A stretch of DNA of 64,000 nt from Asparagopsis taxiformis (taxonomy: Eukaryota > Rhodophyta > Florideophyceae > Bonnemaisoniales > Bonnemaisoniaceae), in the NCBI GenBank assembly GCA_030407315.1, contig JALQPE010000415.1, positions 33,087-97,086 of the forward strand. Direction: 5' to 3'. The position numbers were made by a program, and so were the translations under genes. The notes under the pieces were generated by a model that saw nothing but the letters and a program-made list of their open reading frames with translations, had not been told where the DNA came from and ran no database searches. Shown piece after piece: positions 20,365 through 31,210 of this stretch; the stretch's first letter is position 1; each line of letters starts with the position of its first letter.

Positions 20365-21527
20365 TGATGGAATAGAAAGTGTGGCGTAGAATGGATCGTG
20401 CAAGCGCAATTGTCGCAGTGCAGAACCTGAGAAACGCGTGCAGCAGCACAATGACATCGCACAGGGGCCACAACTGGCTCATTCGGTCATGTGACGCAGC
20501 CGGTGCGCGCGCTCAGATGCACTCGGTGGTGGGAAGAATGGTCCACGCACTTCACCTCAGCGCTGTTATCGCGTATCACAATTTGGTACAGACACGACGC
20601 GGCGGCCCGCTCGACCAGGACACTGTACACACAACTACCCACTCTTGACGCATGCACGCAGGAAATGTGCAGCCACTATCACCATCAACATCACCAACAT
20701 CAATCGCACACAAGCATTAGCGCAGTTTCATCCATCGCGACAATATTGCGGAGCAAACAAAGACGCTGCATCGATCGTCCATGCGCAGGCCAAAGTCAAG
20801 CGGAATTGCAGCCTTCAAATATCCAAAGACAATCAGATTTCATATTTTCGCAACCACTTTGGTTCGGAATCACTCCGTGCGCCCAAGTGAACTACTCGCT
20901 CGCACCATCTCAATCACTCACAACTCGATCAGCTTCACTTCGCTTCCGCCACTGCACACCCCGTCATGGTCCGACAAACTGCACGCCTCTTCCCATCTCT
21001 GCGCCATCCCAAGTGAACATCCATCCTGTGCCTACGCGCCTATGACCGCATCATCGTCCAATACCGTTTGCAAGCAGCGCGTACGCCTCGCTGCGCAGTG
21101 GTCTCAATCTTACATGTACCTCCTGATATGTAACTGTTGATTGTCCCCCCCGGCAAACACATGATTGCGCCCAACGCAGGGATGCATAGTGCGTCGGAGC
21201 GCACATGGGTGTGACCGATCATGTTGGATGGCCTGTTTCCAAGCTGTGTACGAAATCATCAAGTGCACGTGTCGGCCCCGTCCGGTCTGTAACGACAACC
21301 TTGACAGCATTCACGCAACCCAAAACCCACATGTCGTGTTGTAGCGATCCCGATGCATTTTGAACCGTAACGTCTGTATCATGCACCGCCATTATCGCAG
21401 CTCGTCCGTTCCAGCCATAGCCTAATAAATTCCAGCACTACTACTACCCTGACCTACGTCCTCCATCACACTTCTTTGCATTTTCAACATTCCTTTATCA
21501 TCTTTCTGCCTTTCACTCTACTATTTC
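20365..21527 (-). repeat. NLR 3'-flank duplication, copy 2
   Basis: This is the 3' flank of the double NLR, sharing an ordered set of sequence blocks with 5540-6925 and a short part with 3439-3590. It includes the possible polyadenylation neighbourhood (CCTAATAAATTCCAGC near 21420; compare CCCAATAAACTCCAGC near 6800, as read on the plus strand). No coding potential is conserved between the copies, so it was probably duplicated as noncoding flank. Confidence 0.8.
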
Positions 21528-23909
21528 TCATCCACGAGCACTACTAGGACCCGCAGCCCGCCCACTCTTCAGACGACCCATCGCCTCCACGATCGCGTTC
21601 CGGATCTTCTCGACAAACTGCATTTGCGCCGCCTTCTCTTCTTCACTCTCTCCATTCGTCACTTTCCCCTCGTTCTCGATACCAGTCACTCCCCGAAGCG
21701 ACTGTAGTACCTTCAGCACCTTCTCGATGCTCAGCTCCTGCTGCTCCGCCATCCATTTCAGGAATCCTTCCGCCACAAACACATTCTCCCCGCTATCGTT
21801 CACAACTTCAAACAGCGTGTTCTTGTCTCTGCAGTCATCCATCGTCAACCGGTAGAACACCGGAATAATGATCACTGCCCCCTCGCCGCCAGCACGGAAT
21901 CGCTCCACAAAGCACATCAACTCTTTCAGAGTCCATTTCCGTGCTGCATACTCCGGCGACAGTATCACAACTGCAATTTTCGCTGTCCGCATCGCCTTGA
22001 TCATCTTCTCAGGCGCATCCTCCCCGGGCCGCAGCTCTGCGCGGTCCAGAAACACCTTGAAACCGAGTGCGACGAGTAGATTGTACAACGGCAGGGCGAT
22101 GGTGAACTTGTCAGTACCAGCGTGGCTGATAAAGATGTCGTAGACTTCATCTGCATCTGCATCGGTATCTGTGATTGTGTTTTGTGATTGGTGTGGATGG
22201 GATCGGGAGAGAAAAGGTATAGGAGGTTCATCGCGCGGTGGGAGTTGGGTGTTGTCAGTTATGAGATCGATGTAGCGCATACCCCACGGTGAGGTTAAAA
22301 GGTGTAATCGAGATGAGTCGGCGATGTAATGAGCTCCGCACACATTGCCCTCCACGGTGGCAATAATGGAAGACGATGCGCCTTGGCGGTATGTTACATT
22401 CGGTGAATAGTTGAAGAACCATCCGTCAAACTCATAGTTGTAGACCAAGTGAGGTGTTTCGACGCTGCTCATTGCGGTACTATCGCAGTTGAGCTGTGCT
22501 TCGTCCAGCGCTTCTCCAGACTGCACATTCCAGGACATGGACTTCGTATGGACGACTGACCGATTGTCGTCATCTGGGTTCGGGTTTGCTTCTGCACAAG
22601 CTGAGATGATGCTCCCATCTGCACTGAATGAAAGTGTCCCAATACCCAGTCTCAGTTCACCTTCTGTCGTCTGCCTCGAGTCCCCGTGACTCAAAATGTT
22701 CGATGCCTCATCCTGTTCAGCAGATGCAAACGATAGCGCCCATTCCTCAAGATCTTGGAGCGAATGCAAAACATTTCCATTCTGACTGTCAACGATGTAA
22801 ACAACACAACTAACGCGAAGAGAATATGCGACGAATCGCTGGTTGTTTGACACGGCGAGTGATTCAGGCCAATGCTCATCGGAAATTGTGACACTCGAAA
22901 TAACGCGATCGATGCGCTCTGACACGTCACACACGTTCCGTATCTCCATCAATTCCGACTCTCCATTGAACGTCAACATTGTTGACCCATCCTCAGAAAT
23001 GACAAAGTCAGACACGTCTGGAAGAAATGGAGAGACCGACTCGATGGTGTTGCCGAATTGTCGCACATCCCAAACTTGCACTTCATATCCAGTAAACACG
23101 TACAGATCCGAGCCATCTCCCAGACATACAGATCGTACACCATATCGCGACATTTCGGGAAGAGTGCCCACGAGTGACACATGTCGACCATCGTTATCCA
23201 CCCGCCATACACTCGTCTTCTTAAAATCTGCAGAAAATAACAAGCGCCCATCGCCACTGAACAGAACACAGTTCAACCAACGATGATGTGCGTCTGGCGA
23301 TTTGCACAGTTGCTCGCCACTCTGCATATCCCAAACCCGAACACTTCGATCCTCCGACGCTGACGCCAGTAGTCTCCCATCAGCGCTCAACGCCACACTG
23401 TCCACCAATTTTGTGTGCCCCTCGAACACGGCGCCGGTGTCCTCGAAACTTTCCGTATGCCATGCACGGATCGTTCCATCATCTGATGCAGACACCATCA
23501 CATGTTCGCTTCCTCCGATGGCCAGCGAACTCACTCCATCGTCATGCGCAGCAACAGTTTGAACTACGCTCTCACTCTGTATATCCATCACGAATAGTCG
23601 TCCTCGGGTAGTACCCAGAACAACTTTCTCCAACGATAGCAATACTTGCATGCAGTTAATCCATTCTTGGTCTTCTAGTTCCACTTGCATCGTTCGCCAT
23701 TTCTCTTCGTTCTTCCATATCGTAACTTGCCCGGTATAATCGCACGAATACATCAACCCTGTGTTACGGTCGAAAAATACAGACAAAACAGGATAACCTG
23801 CGTGACCATCTAGAGTCTTCTTCACCGTCCCATCATGCCCATCCAACACCCATATCTCCCCTTCCCCCCCTCCCACTATAACTTCTCCCCCGTACCTACA
23901 CACATGCAT
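21528..23909 (-). CDS. WD40 - TIR half of the double NLR (out of frame with its NB-ARC)
   Basis: A 793-codon frame closely parallels the second half of the intact NLR. It has about ten WD40-like blades (for example GHTKLVDSVALSADGRLLAS) and then a C-terminal TIR from about residue 590: YDIFISHAGTDK, FLDRAELRPGEDAPEK and KWTLKEL with the candidate catalytic Glu, followed by the FVEKIRNAIVEAM tail. It is separated from the upstream NB-ARC frame by one missing base. The intact paralogue reads CCCCCTGTACC (plus strand) where this gene reads CCCCCGTACC at 23887-23896. The ATG at 23909 probably is not a native start, because it lies inside the first WD40 blade. Possibilities are a recently dead gene, a sequencing error, or ribosomal frameshifting; the coding sequence beyond the break is otherwise well preserved. 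Confidence 0.85.
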   Translation of the reverse strand: MHVCRYGGEVIVGGGEGEIWVLDGHDGTVKKTLDGHAGYPVLSVFFDRNTGLMYSCDYTGQVTIWKNEEKWRTMQVELEDQEWINCMQVLLSLEKVVLGTTRGRLFVMDIQSESVVQTVAAHDDGVSSLAIGGSEHVMVSASDDGTIRAWHTESFEDTGAVFEGHTKLVDSVALSADGRLLASASEDRSVRVWDMQSGEQLCKSPDAHHRWLNCVLFSGDGRLLFSADFKKTSVWRVDNDGRHVSLVGTLPEMSRYGVRSVCLGDGSDLYVFTGYEVQVWDVRQFGNTIESVSPFLPDVSDFVISEDGSTMLTFNGESELMEIRNVCDVSERIDRVISSVTISDEHWPESLAVSNNQRFVAYSLRVSCVVYIVDSQNGNVLHSLQDLEEWALSFASAEQDEASNILSHGDSRQTTEGELRLGIGTLSFSADGSIISACAEANPNPDDDNRSVVHTKSMSWNVQSGEALDEAQLNCDSTAMSSVETPHLVYNYEFDGWFFNYSPNVTYRQGASSSIIATVEGNVCGAHYIADSSRLHLLTSPWGMRYIDLITDNTQLPPRDEPPIPFLSRSHPHQSQNTITDTDADADEVYDIFISHAGTDKFTIALPLYNLLVALGFKVFLDRAELRPGEDAPEKMIKAMRTAKIAVVILSPEYAARKWTLKELMCFVERFRAGGEGAVIIIPVFYRLTMDDCRDKNTLFEVVNDSGENVFVAEGFLKWMAEQQELSIEKVLKVLQSLRGVTGIENEGKVTNGESEEEKAAQMQFVEKIRNAIVEAMGRLKSGRAAGPSSARG

Positions 23910-26900
23910 TTCCCTTCATTTTCCAGCTTCAGTACTCGCCTCAACGAGCTCCTCCCACTCTCCAGCACCCCAGGCCCACAACGAGCCCAAGGCCGCTCCC
24001 CATATCGCTCTATACTATCAACTATTCGCTCAGCTACCCCGCTCTCGCTCACTACATCTCGCAGTCGCCCAAATAGTTGATACGTACATTCATCTCGATT
24101 ATTCACACAATACGGCACCATGCACAGCTCCATTGCCCTCACGACAACAGCCAAATCGCGCACTATTCTTCTCACACTCTCCGTCTTCTCGTCTTCTTTC
24201 TCCAGATACTTTCGCAACATCTCAAGCTCGCCGATTACCTTTCGAAACGCCGGTCGCTCTTCATCCTTGTTCATCTCTTCGATCCAGCGGTAATCCGTCA
24301 ACAACTGTACCGCCTCAGTGATGCGCCCTGCTCCGAGCAGGTGTCGAACCACATGCTCCCTCATATACTTGTCGCTCTCCGTCTTCTTCAGCTTCCACCA
24401 TTCTTCTTCTTCCGCCTCCGTGCCGCCTCCCACAGTTTGCATTCCTTCATCTCTACTTGTCCGCAGACATGCTCGATACCCCTCCACCAGCCTACCATGC
24501 CACCATCGTACTCCCTCCCTCCCCTCGGCCATTCCCACACACACGTCGTGGACAAGATCATGAAGTCGTACCCCCATCACCAGTCCCCCCTCATCTTCTT
24601 CTAACCATACCACACTGTATCTCGAAAACATACGCACTGCTGACAGCACATCCTCCACATCCCACAGCTTCTCAATCGCTCCTAGTGGAAGACACATCTG
24701 CTTCTCCACAACGCAAAACGATCGAAACATCTCTCCCACTCTCATCCTCTGCCCCTCCCACCCTCTCTCCAGACACTCTAGGCTCGACTGTATAGCTACA
24801 TCCAGTCCCCTATGTCTACTCCCACTTTCTGCCCCCGACAGCTGTACACTGCTCCGCCTCAGACTCTCCTCGTATTGCACAATAGCATTCGGTCCACACA
24901 CATCTCGCCGTCGACCAAACACCTCTTGCATCCCACACCCAGCAACGCTCAGTGCCAGTGGCAGTCCCGCACATACCTCAATGATGCCATCGAGTGCATC
25001 ACGGTTAGCGCTTGACCACGACAACACCTCGTTACTCTCGATCCCAGCATACTTGCATAGAATCGCGGTACATGTTTCCCTGCGCAAATCTTCAGGACTC
25101 ACTGCAATTGACACATCATGCGTCGGTACTCGCCCAATCGCCTCATTCCTCGTCGACGTTAGCACTTTGCAACTTCCTCCCCCATCAATCTCTTGCACAC
25201 CTTTGCAGGCGGTATCCACCAACGTGTACACACTGGGATCGAGATCCCACACGTCGTCAAAGATGAGGAGGAAGCGCTTCGCCGCGAGTAGGTCGATCAG
25301 CTTTTCCATCATGTTCACATGGGTGTTGTCTTTTGCAGCGAGATGAGTGAATTTGGGGAGGAAATCTGGGAATGCGTCGGTGACAATCTCCGCAAGCTGG
25401 TCCAATAGCCTCTGCACCTTGGCATCGTGGCCGAGTTCAATGAACCACACGCCGTCTGGGAACTTTTGCCAAACATCTGTGCGTCTGCCGAGGGCGCGCA
25501 GGATAGTGGTCTTGCCTGCGCCACCCATGCCGACAAGTGCTATGGCGTATTGGTTTGGGTCGTTGGAGAGGAGGGCGAGCTTGGCCTTGCTTTCTGGAGT
25601 GCGGGAGTGTCGGGAAAAGTCGAGGACAATGTGGCGAGAGTTTCGGGGGACGTGGAAAACGGAGGGCTGTGGGGTAGGTGGGGGACGTGACGGTTGGGCG
25701 GAAGATAGTGTAGGAGTCGAGTGGGGAGGCGGATGAGAGGGTTGGGACACTGGATGGGGTGAGGAAGACGGCGCGTTGGGAGGTGCTGCGGTGGAGGTAA
25801 CGGGACCGGTGATTTTTTCTGGGATGTTAGAAAGTTGGGTTGGAGTACGGGATTGGATTGGAGACGAATGTGATGGCGAGTAACTCATCGAGGGTCCTGA
25901 CAGGACAGGCAGTTCTCTGGGTGTGAAGGGTAGGGCGGAGGGGTCAGCGGTTGGTTGAGGCGTTGGTTGGTTTGGATCGATGGAAATATGAGCTTGGTTA
26001 TACAGGGGAGCAGGGGTTGCCGAATTGGGAATGTAGGGGTCAAGTCGTGGGAAATCATCCATGGCGTGATACGTAGGTGTAGTAGAGTGTGAAAATGGAG
26101 CGTCTGGGATGGGCAGAGAACTCCGAGGTGGAAGAATAATCGGAGGTGCTGGTGCAATTTGTGGTGCATGGAATTGATCAGAAACGTGTTCAGAAGATAG
26201 GGATGAAGCTCTCGACCTCGAAGGTGCCATGATGATGCTGGACACCTTTTCAGCTTCGGGGTCTGTGACAGAGACAATGTCTGTGAATTGAGATGGGAGT
26301 GGATGAGGTTGTGAAAGTATTGGGAGCGCTGGTTTGTGGCGGCTTGAAATGTCATCGGTGTTAGTGACGAGATCGATACAATTCAGGCCTCCCGTGTCTC
26401 TTGAGACCCACAGACGAGATGTATTGCAGCTATAATGTCCATATTCAACATTGTGCTCGATAGTTGCAATGTTGAAATCTGTATCATTCTGCTTGTAGAC
26501 AATATTATTGGAAACCTTTCTTTCCGACTTGTCGGTGAGCTCCTTGCAGAAGAGGAGCGGTAGTGAAGAGTGGTCAGGGTGATCAGCTCTGTCACCAAGC
26601 AAAACATCATCTATAATCGCCCCGGAAGAGAGATCCCATCTGAACAATTTTCTCGACTTCTTGATCGAATTGTACTCGGTTTGTTTTGTAACAGCTACAG
26701 CGGTGACAATACCACCATCTGAACTGAAATACAGCGATTCGAAAGCGCACTGCTGCGGGGAGTTCTTTGGGATTTTTGGTGTCGAAGAAAAAGCCCATCG
26801 GTGTACAGAATCGAGAGTGTGCAGTTGAGCTCCACTGTGCGTGTCGCCAATGATGACATTGCAAGTAGCTCTGTCAGCATAGGCAACCATTTTTTGGTCG

Positions 26901-29900
26901 TTTGAGACCGTGAGTTGGAATGGATCATGGGAATCAGCAATTTTGAAACTACTGACAAAGTGATCTGAATGCCGATACACATCAACCATATTTCTTACTT
27001 TGATGCATCGGTCCGCAGAATTTGGGCTCCAGGTTGAAATTGTCTTTTCATCCGGAGAGAATCCGAAGATACGCACATCGGGTAAGTATAAGTTTTTCTC
27101 ATGGGGTGCTTCCCGACACTTTGTTGTGTTCCACACGAAAACTTGGTTATTGGAAAATACGAGGAGTTCTGAATCATTGTTGATGTGGATTGACTCAATG
27201 GAACTCATAACCGCATGGCGCAGCAGACGAGCCAGCGACAGGTCAAACCCGTCATTTCCCACCTGCCACACACATATCGTGCCATTGATGTCTCCAGAGT
27301 ACAGCCATTGGTTGTCTGCACTAATCAAAACAGATGTCACGCTGCTATGTTGCCCGTGAACCAACTTCACAGACGGCTGCATGTTCTCTACTTTCCATAA
27401 ACGCACAGTACCATCGTATGATCCTGAAGCCATCAACGTCTCATCATCATTCAGTGCAACGCTGTTCACTAGACTTGTGTGCCCCTTCACAACGATTCGT
27501 TCATCCGATATTTCGTTTGGATTCGAAATACGAATTGTTCCATCGAATGATGCAGAGACTAACACATTGTTCCCAGTTGCCACAGACCTCACACTTTTCT
27601 CATGTGCATCGACACCACGGATGGTGTCTCCACTTGCATTCATGATCAACAGTCGCCCTTCACTTGTGCCGACAATAACATGTCGCGTCTGCGGCAGTAT
27701 CCCCATGCATGTGATCCATTCTTCTTCTCTTAGCTGCCCCACTTGAAATTCTTGCTCTCGCCTGTAATTATTCCAAATAATCACACTCCCTCTTGAAGTG
27801 CACGAATACACCTCTCCTGACCTCTTGTCGACACTCACACAGACTATGTCGTGCTCCTCGTCATGACCAATCAGTGACTCCACCGATCCGTCGCATTTCT
27901 TCAATACTCTCAAATAGCCATTTCTCCCTCCCGCAATCACTTCTTCTTCTTCGACAGCCCCAGCTGATACACACAATACATCTTCGTCCAGCTGCACCAC
28001 ACTTTTCAGCTCACTGCTTGCTCCACTCATCAGCACCCCAGGCCCCGCACGAGCCCAGGGGCATTTCGCGTCTCGTTCAATACTCCAGATTATTCGCTTC
28101 ACCAAACTACACGCAGGTTCCACACAACAGAGCCGCCCATAAAGTTGGAACGTACATTCCTTCCGGTTCTCATGGCAGTACTTCGCACAAGCTTCAATCG
28201 TCTCTAGAACTGCATCGATTTCAACTGCCACTCTTCTATCTGCTTCCGTCTTGCCTTGTCTCTTCAAGTGCTCTCGCAACATCTCGAATTCGCTTCCAAT
28301 CTTCTCGAACGCCGGTCGCCGCTCGTCTTCATTCATCTTCTCGATCCACTTATACTCTGTCACTAGTCTCAATACTTCATTCTCGTGTCCAGCCCCGAGT
28401 AGGTGCCACACAATATTGTTGATAATGTACTTGTCATTCTTGTCTAGATTCACCCACCTGCTTCGCTCATCACTTGATTCGTTCGTGCCATCCTCAACAC
28501 CCCCTCCACCACTTCTACTTCGGTTCGTCGACGCTCGGTACCCGTCGATAATTCTTGTATGCCACCACATCACACTCTCTCTACGTCTTGCCATGTATAT
28601 ACTCACCTCACGCATCAGATCTGAAATCTCGATTCCGACAATGAACCCATCCTTAGGAAAGAAACTTGCTAGACCGTTCTCCTTAAACATCTTCATACCG
28701 TCATATGCAATCTTTTCATTCACATTCCACAGCTTCATAATTACTCCGATTGGAATATATTCTTCCTTCTTCTGCACAACACAAAATGACGTAAACATCT
28801 CTTCGACACTAATCTCCTTTCTCGGCCACGTCTTCTGCAGAGAGGCTAGGCTCGACTCTATACCCTTCAATAGTCCCTCGTGTCCACCGACACTTGTTTC
28901 ACTCCAAAGATCAGAGCTATCTATCTCCAGGTTATTCCAGTATTGCACAAACGCATTTTGCTCGCTTGCCTCTACCGATTGATCCATCATTCCTCTCACG
29001 CCACATCCAGCATTCCTCAGAGCTAATGCCAGGCCCCCGCATTTCTCGACAATCCGGTTCAATGCTTCACGATTCGGAGCCGACAGTGATGCTACGTCGC
29101 AGCTCTGCAGACCTGCACTGTTGCAAAGTATACGACGGTTTCTTTCGGCGGTGTAAACTTGTGGACGAATTTCAACGCAGAGGATGTTTTGCTGCACTTG
29201 TGCAAACTCTAAATTTCTTGTGGAGGCCAGAATTTTCAAGGAGGTATTGTGGTTAAAAAGCATAGCGTTTGCCATCTGAAGGACAAAGTTGAACACAATC
29301 TCATTGTCACGTGAGAGACCATCGAAGAGCAAAAGAACTTTCTTTGTCATCAAGGAGGGCATAAGCTTGTCGATGCACGTGGAGGGCGTCTGTGCGAGTC
29401 GAGTCGTTTCGGGGATGTCTAGGAAATCGTCTAAAAGGTCTGGGGAAATCTTCAGGACGAATTGATTCATCTTACTGATAAAAGATCGGAGCCGCTTCTC
29501 ACTGCTGTGATTGACATCACATGTGAGGTCAAAGAACCACACTCCGTCACTGAATGCATTCATGACATCCTCATCTCTCGCCAGAGCGCAAAGGATGTTT
29601 GTCTTTCCAGTCCCTACTCCACCCGCGAGCGAGATAACCCCTTTCGCCGGATCGTTTGATAACAGGGCTTTTTTAACCTTCATTTCCGGCGTTAAGGGTG
29701 TGGAATCCAGATCGAGACTTTGAAATGGTTTCCTCGGGACGGAGTAAACTTTCGGTGTGGAGACGTGCGCCTGTGGAGCAGAATGCGGAGGTGGGGCGTG
29801 TACATGGCGCGGTTGTGGACCGGAAGACGCGTGGAAGATCTGGAATATCCACGCCAGCAAACGCGGCGGCGCGTGATAGGGCACGGGACGGCGAGGTATC

Positions 29901-29965
29901 AATTGGTTGGCGTTTTCGGTGGAGGCCGAGTCGGCGTGGTGCGGTTGCGTGCAGCGATTACCCAT
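23876..29965 (-). CDS. Double NLR: NB-ARC - WD40 - NB-ARC, ends at a frameshift
   Basis: A single 2029-codon frame begins with ATG at 29965. Module A: N-terminus MGNRCTQ (myristoylation-like), Pro-rich leader, a degenerate P-loop LAGGVGTGKTNIL (about 113-125), a Walker B in which the second Asp is Gly (LLLFDGLSRD, about 211-220), a weak GLPL (CGGLALALRNAG), a helical arm, and WD40 blades. There is no TIR where the paralogue has one. Instead a Pro/Ser-rich linker leads to module B, whose NB-ARC (P-loop GMGGAGKTTIL near 1478-1488, FDDVWD, GLPLALS, LHDLVHDV) is almost identical to the intact NLR. The frame then hits a stop after CVGTGEKL because of a one-base deletion. With that base present the frame would continue into WD40-TIR. 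A Met at residue 1246 (MAPSRSR, ATG at 26230, good context) could alternatively start module B as its own gene, but no stop separates the modules. Confidence 0.85.
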   Translation of the reverse strand: MGNRCTQPHHADSASTENANQLIPRRPVPYHAPPRLLAWIFQIFHASSGPQPRHVHAPPPHSAPQAHVSTPKVYSVPRKPFQSLDLDSTPLTPEMKVKKALLSNDPAKGVISLAGGVGTGKTNILCALARDEDVMNAFSDGVWFFDLTCDVNHSSEKRLRSFISKMNQFVLKISPDLLDDFLDIPETTRLAQTPSTCIDKLMPSLMTKKVLLLFDGLSRDNEIVFNFVLQMANAMLFNHNTSLKILASTRNLEFAQVQQNILCVEIRPQVYTAERNRRILCNSAGLQSCDVASLSAPNREALNRIVEKCGGLALALRNAGCGVRGMMDQSVEASEQNAFVQYWNNLEIDSSDLWSETSVGGHEGLLKGIESSLASLQKTWPRKEISVEEMFTSFCVVQKKEEYIPIGVIMKLWNVNEKIAYDGMKMFKENGLASFFPKDGFIVGIEISDLMREVSIYMARRRESVMWWHTRIIDGYRASTNRSRSGGGGVEDGTNESSDERSRWVNLDKNDKYIINNIVWHLLGAGHENEVLRLVTEYKWIEKMNEDERRPAFEKIGSEFEMLREHLKRQGKTEADRRVAVEIDAVLETIEACAKYCHENRKECTFQLYGRLCCVEPACSLVKRIIWSIERDAKCPWARAGPGVLMSGASSELKSVVQLDEDVLCVSAGAVEEEEVIAGGRNGYLRVLKKCDGSVESLIGHDEEHDIVCVSVDKRSGEVYSCTSRGSVIIWNNYRREQEFQVGQLREEEWITCMGILPQTRHVIVGTSEGRLLIMNASGDTIRGVDAHEKSVRSVATGNNVLVSASFDGTIRISNPNEISDERIVVKGHTSLVNSVALNDDETLMASGSYDGTVRLWKVENMQPSVKLVHGQHSSVTSVLISADNQWLYSGDINGTICVWQVGNDGFDLSLARLLRHAVMSSIESIHINNDSELLVFSNNQVFVWNTTKCREAPHEKNLYLPDVRIFGFSPDEKTISTWSPNSADRCIKVRNMVDVYRHSDHFVSSFKIADSHDPFQLTVSNDQKMVAYADRATCNVIIGDTHSGAQLHTLDSVHRWAFSSTPKIPKNSPQQCAFESLYFSSDGGIVTAVAVTKQTEYNSIKKSRKLFRWDLSSGAIIDDVLLGDRADHPDHSSLPLLFCKELTDKSERKVSNNIVYKQNDTDFNIATIEHNVEYGHYSCNTSRLWVSRDTGGLNCIDLVTNTDDISSRHKPALPILSQPHPLPSQFTDIVSVTDPEAEKVSSIIMAPSRSRASSLSSEHVSDQFHAPQIAPAPPIILPPRSSLPIPDAPFSHSTTPTYHAMDDFPRLDPYIPNSATPAPLYNQAHISIDPNQPTPQPTADPSALPFTPRELPVLSGPSMSYSPSHSSPIQSRTPTQLSNIPEKITGPVTSTAAPPNAPSSSPHPVSQPSHPPPHSTPTLSSAQPSRPPPTPQPSVFHVPRNSRHIVLDFSRHSRTPESKAKLALLSNDPNQYAIALVGMGGAGKTTILRALGRRTDVWQKFPDGVWFIELGHDAKVQRLLDQLAEIVTDAFPDFLPKFTHLAAKDNTHVNMMEKLIDLLAAKRFLLIFDDVWDLDPSVYTLVDTACKGVQEIDGGGSCKVLTSTRNEAIGRVPTHDVSIAVSPEDLRRETCTAILCKYAGIESNEVLSWSSANRDALDGIIEVCAGLPLALSVAGCGMQEVFGRRRDVCGPNAIVQYEESLRRSSVQLSGAESGSRHRGLDVAIQSSLECLERGWEGQRMRVGEMFRSFCVVEKQMCLPLGAIEKLWDVEDVLSAVRMFSRYSVVWLEEDEGGLVMGVRLHDLVHDVCVGMAEGREGVRWWHGRLVEGYRACLRTSRDEGMQTVGGGTEAEEEEWWKLKKTESDKYMREHVVRHLLGAGRITEAVQLLTDYRWIEEMNKDEERPAFRKVIGELEMLRKYLEKEDEKTESVRRIVRDLAVVVRAMELCMVPYCVNNRDECTYQLFGRLRDVVSESGVAERIVDSIERYGERPWARCGPGVLESGRSSLRRVLKLENEGKCMCVGTGEKL

Positions 29966-31210
29966 GCTGCGGGTGGGGCGCCACGGTGCTGTGTGGACGA
30001 TCTGGAAACGTGGGAAAGGTCAAAGAGGCGACGTGCGGATGGATGGGTGAGAGTAGACCCGGAGTGAGACAATCGCGGAAGCGGCGATTTTGGGCGATTG
30101 GCGCTTGCGGGTTTAGAATGTTCCAAGTTGTAGAACGTGTGTTTGGACGTGGGTGTGTTTCAAGTTGATGCAAGTAGGCTAATACAGTATAGGTCAATTC
30201 ATATGGTTTGGTGTATTTCGGATATTTTGTAGCCGATCTGAGTTGTCACGTATGCAGCGGACGCGTGACCTAGAATTGGATTGCGAATGAGAGGATGCGG
30301 TGTAAGCGATGCAACTGTAGTCCTTGAGACGATATGTGATGGCGCTCATGTGCAGTTGGCGCACTGTAACGGGCGATCGGGATAGTGAATGAGATTAATG
30401 GAGATAACGGATGGGGAGAAAGGTTGGCTTGCACGTGCGAAGCTTTTTTGATGTTTACAGCGCGCAGCCGAAGATCGCGAGTCGTAACTATCCGAGATTG
30501 AAAAGGTCTATTTGAAAAGGATGTCGCAAGTTGTGCTATGACAGCAATGCATCAAATAAACAATTGTACAACAAAGAACTAAATTAGGTTTTCGCGGCAC
30601 GCGGAAAGTATTGCAACCCCGCAACGTCAGCTTTGAAATTTTGGCGGATGTACTGGTGTTTCGGTACAGTATGCACCACCTGCAGCCATTCGATGTGGAA
30701 ACCGATACCTGTACTGGTGCAAATGCACCTCGGTCACCGGCTGGCCCAGCGGTTCACAAGGGTACCCCTCCATCGCCTATCTGAAGCATCCTCCCTCGAG
30801 GCAGCCATTCCAGCCCTCTTCAGCAGCTGCGCGCACCGCCCGCATGGAGCGACTCTTGATACCCTCCCTCCATCCCCAGCATACAACGTCCCGTAGTCGG
30901 CTACCCTGCGACAGCCGTCATATGCGATGGTCAAAGCGTTGCTCGAAGCCCCGCAAGCCGCAAGGCTAGCCAAGCGACTAGCTGGCAACCCTGGATTATC
31001 ATGCGATCTTATGGTTTCTATTGCGTCCAGTTCCCAAACTGCTGCGTCGACACGCGGGAAGTAGGCGGATGTCGAGCACGAATTGGTTACAAATCGTGAC
31101 CAAAACCTTCAATTCCGCTATTTTACAACCACCCACTTTCAACGATATCTCTCCCATCTTGCCCCCGGCCCAACCAGCCTTTGTCACGGCGTGCGGCACT
31201 TCGCTACGAA
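29966..31210. other. 5' flank of the double NLR and intergenic DNA
   Basis: The stretch next to 29966 is the likely promoter region of the double NLR. Frames here are short and show no domain. Nothing else is identified before the decayed NLR that begins at about 31210. Confidence 0.5.

Noticed and set aside
28251..28982. 243-codon plus-strand frame
   Set aside because: It is antisense to the helical arm and NB-ARC region of the double NLR, and parallel antisense frames occur over every receptor copy.
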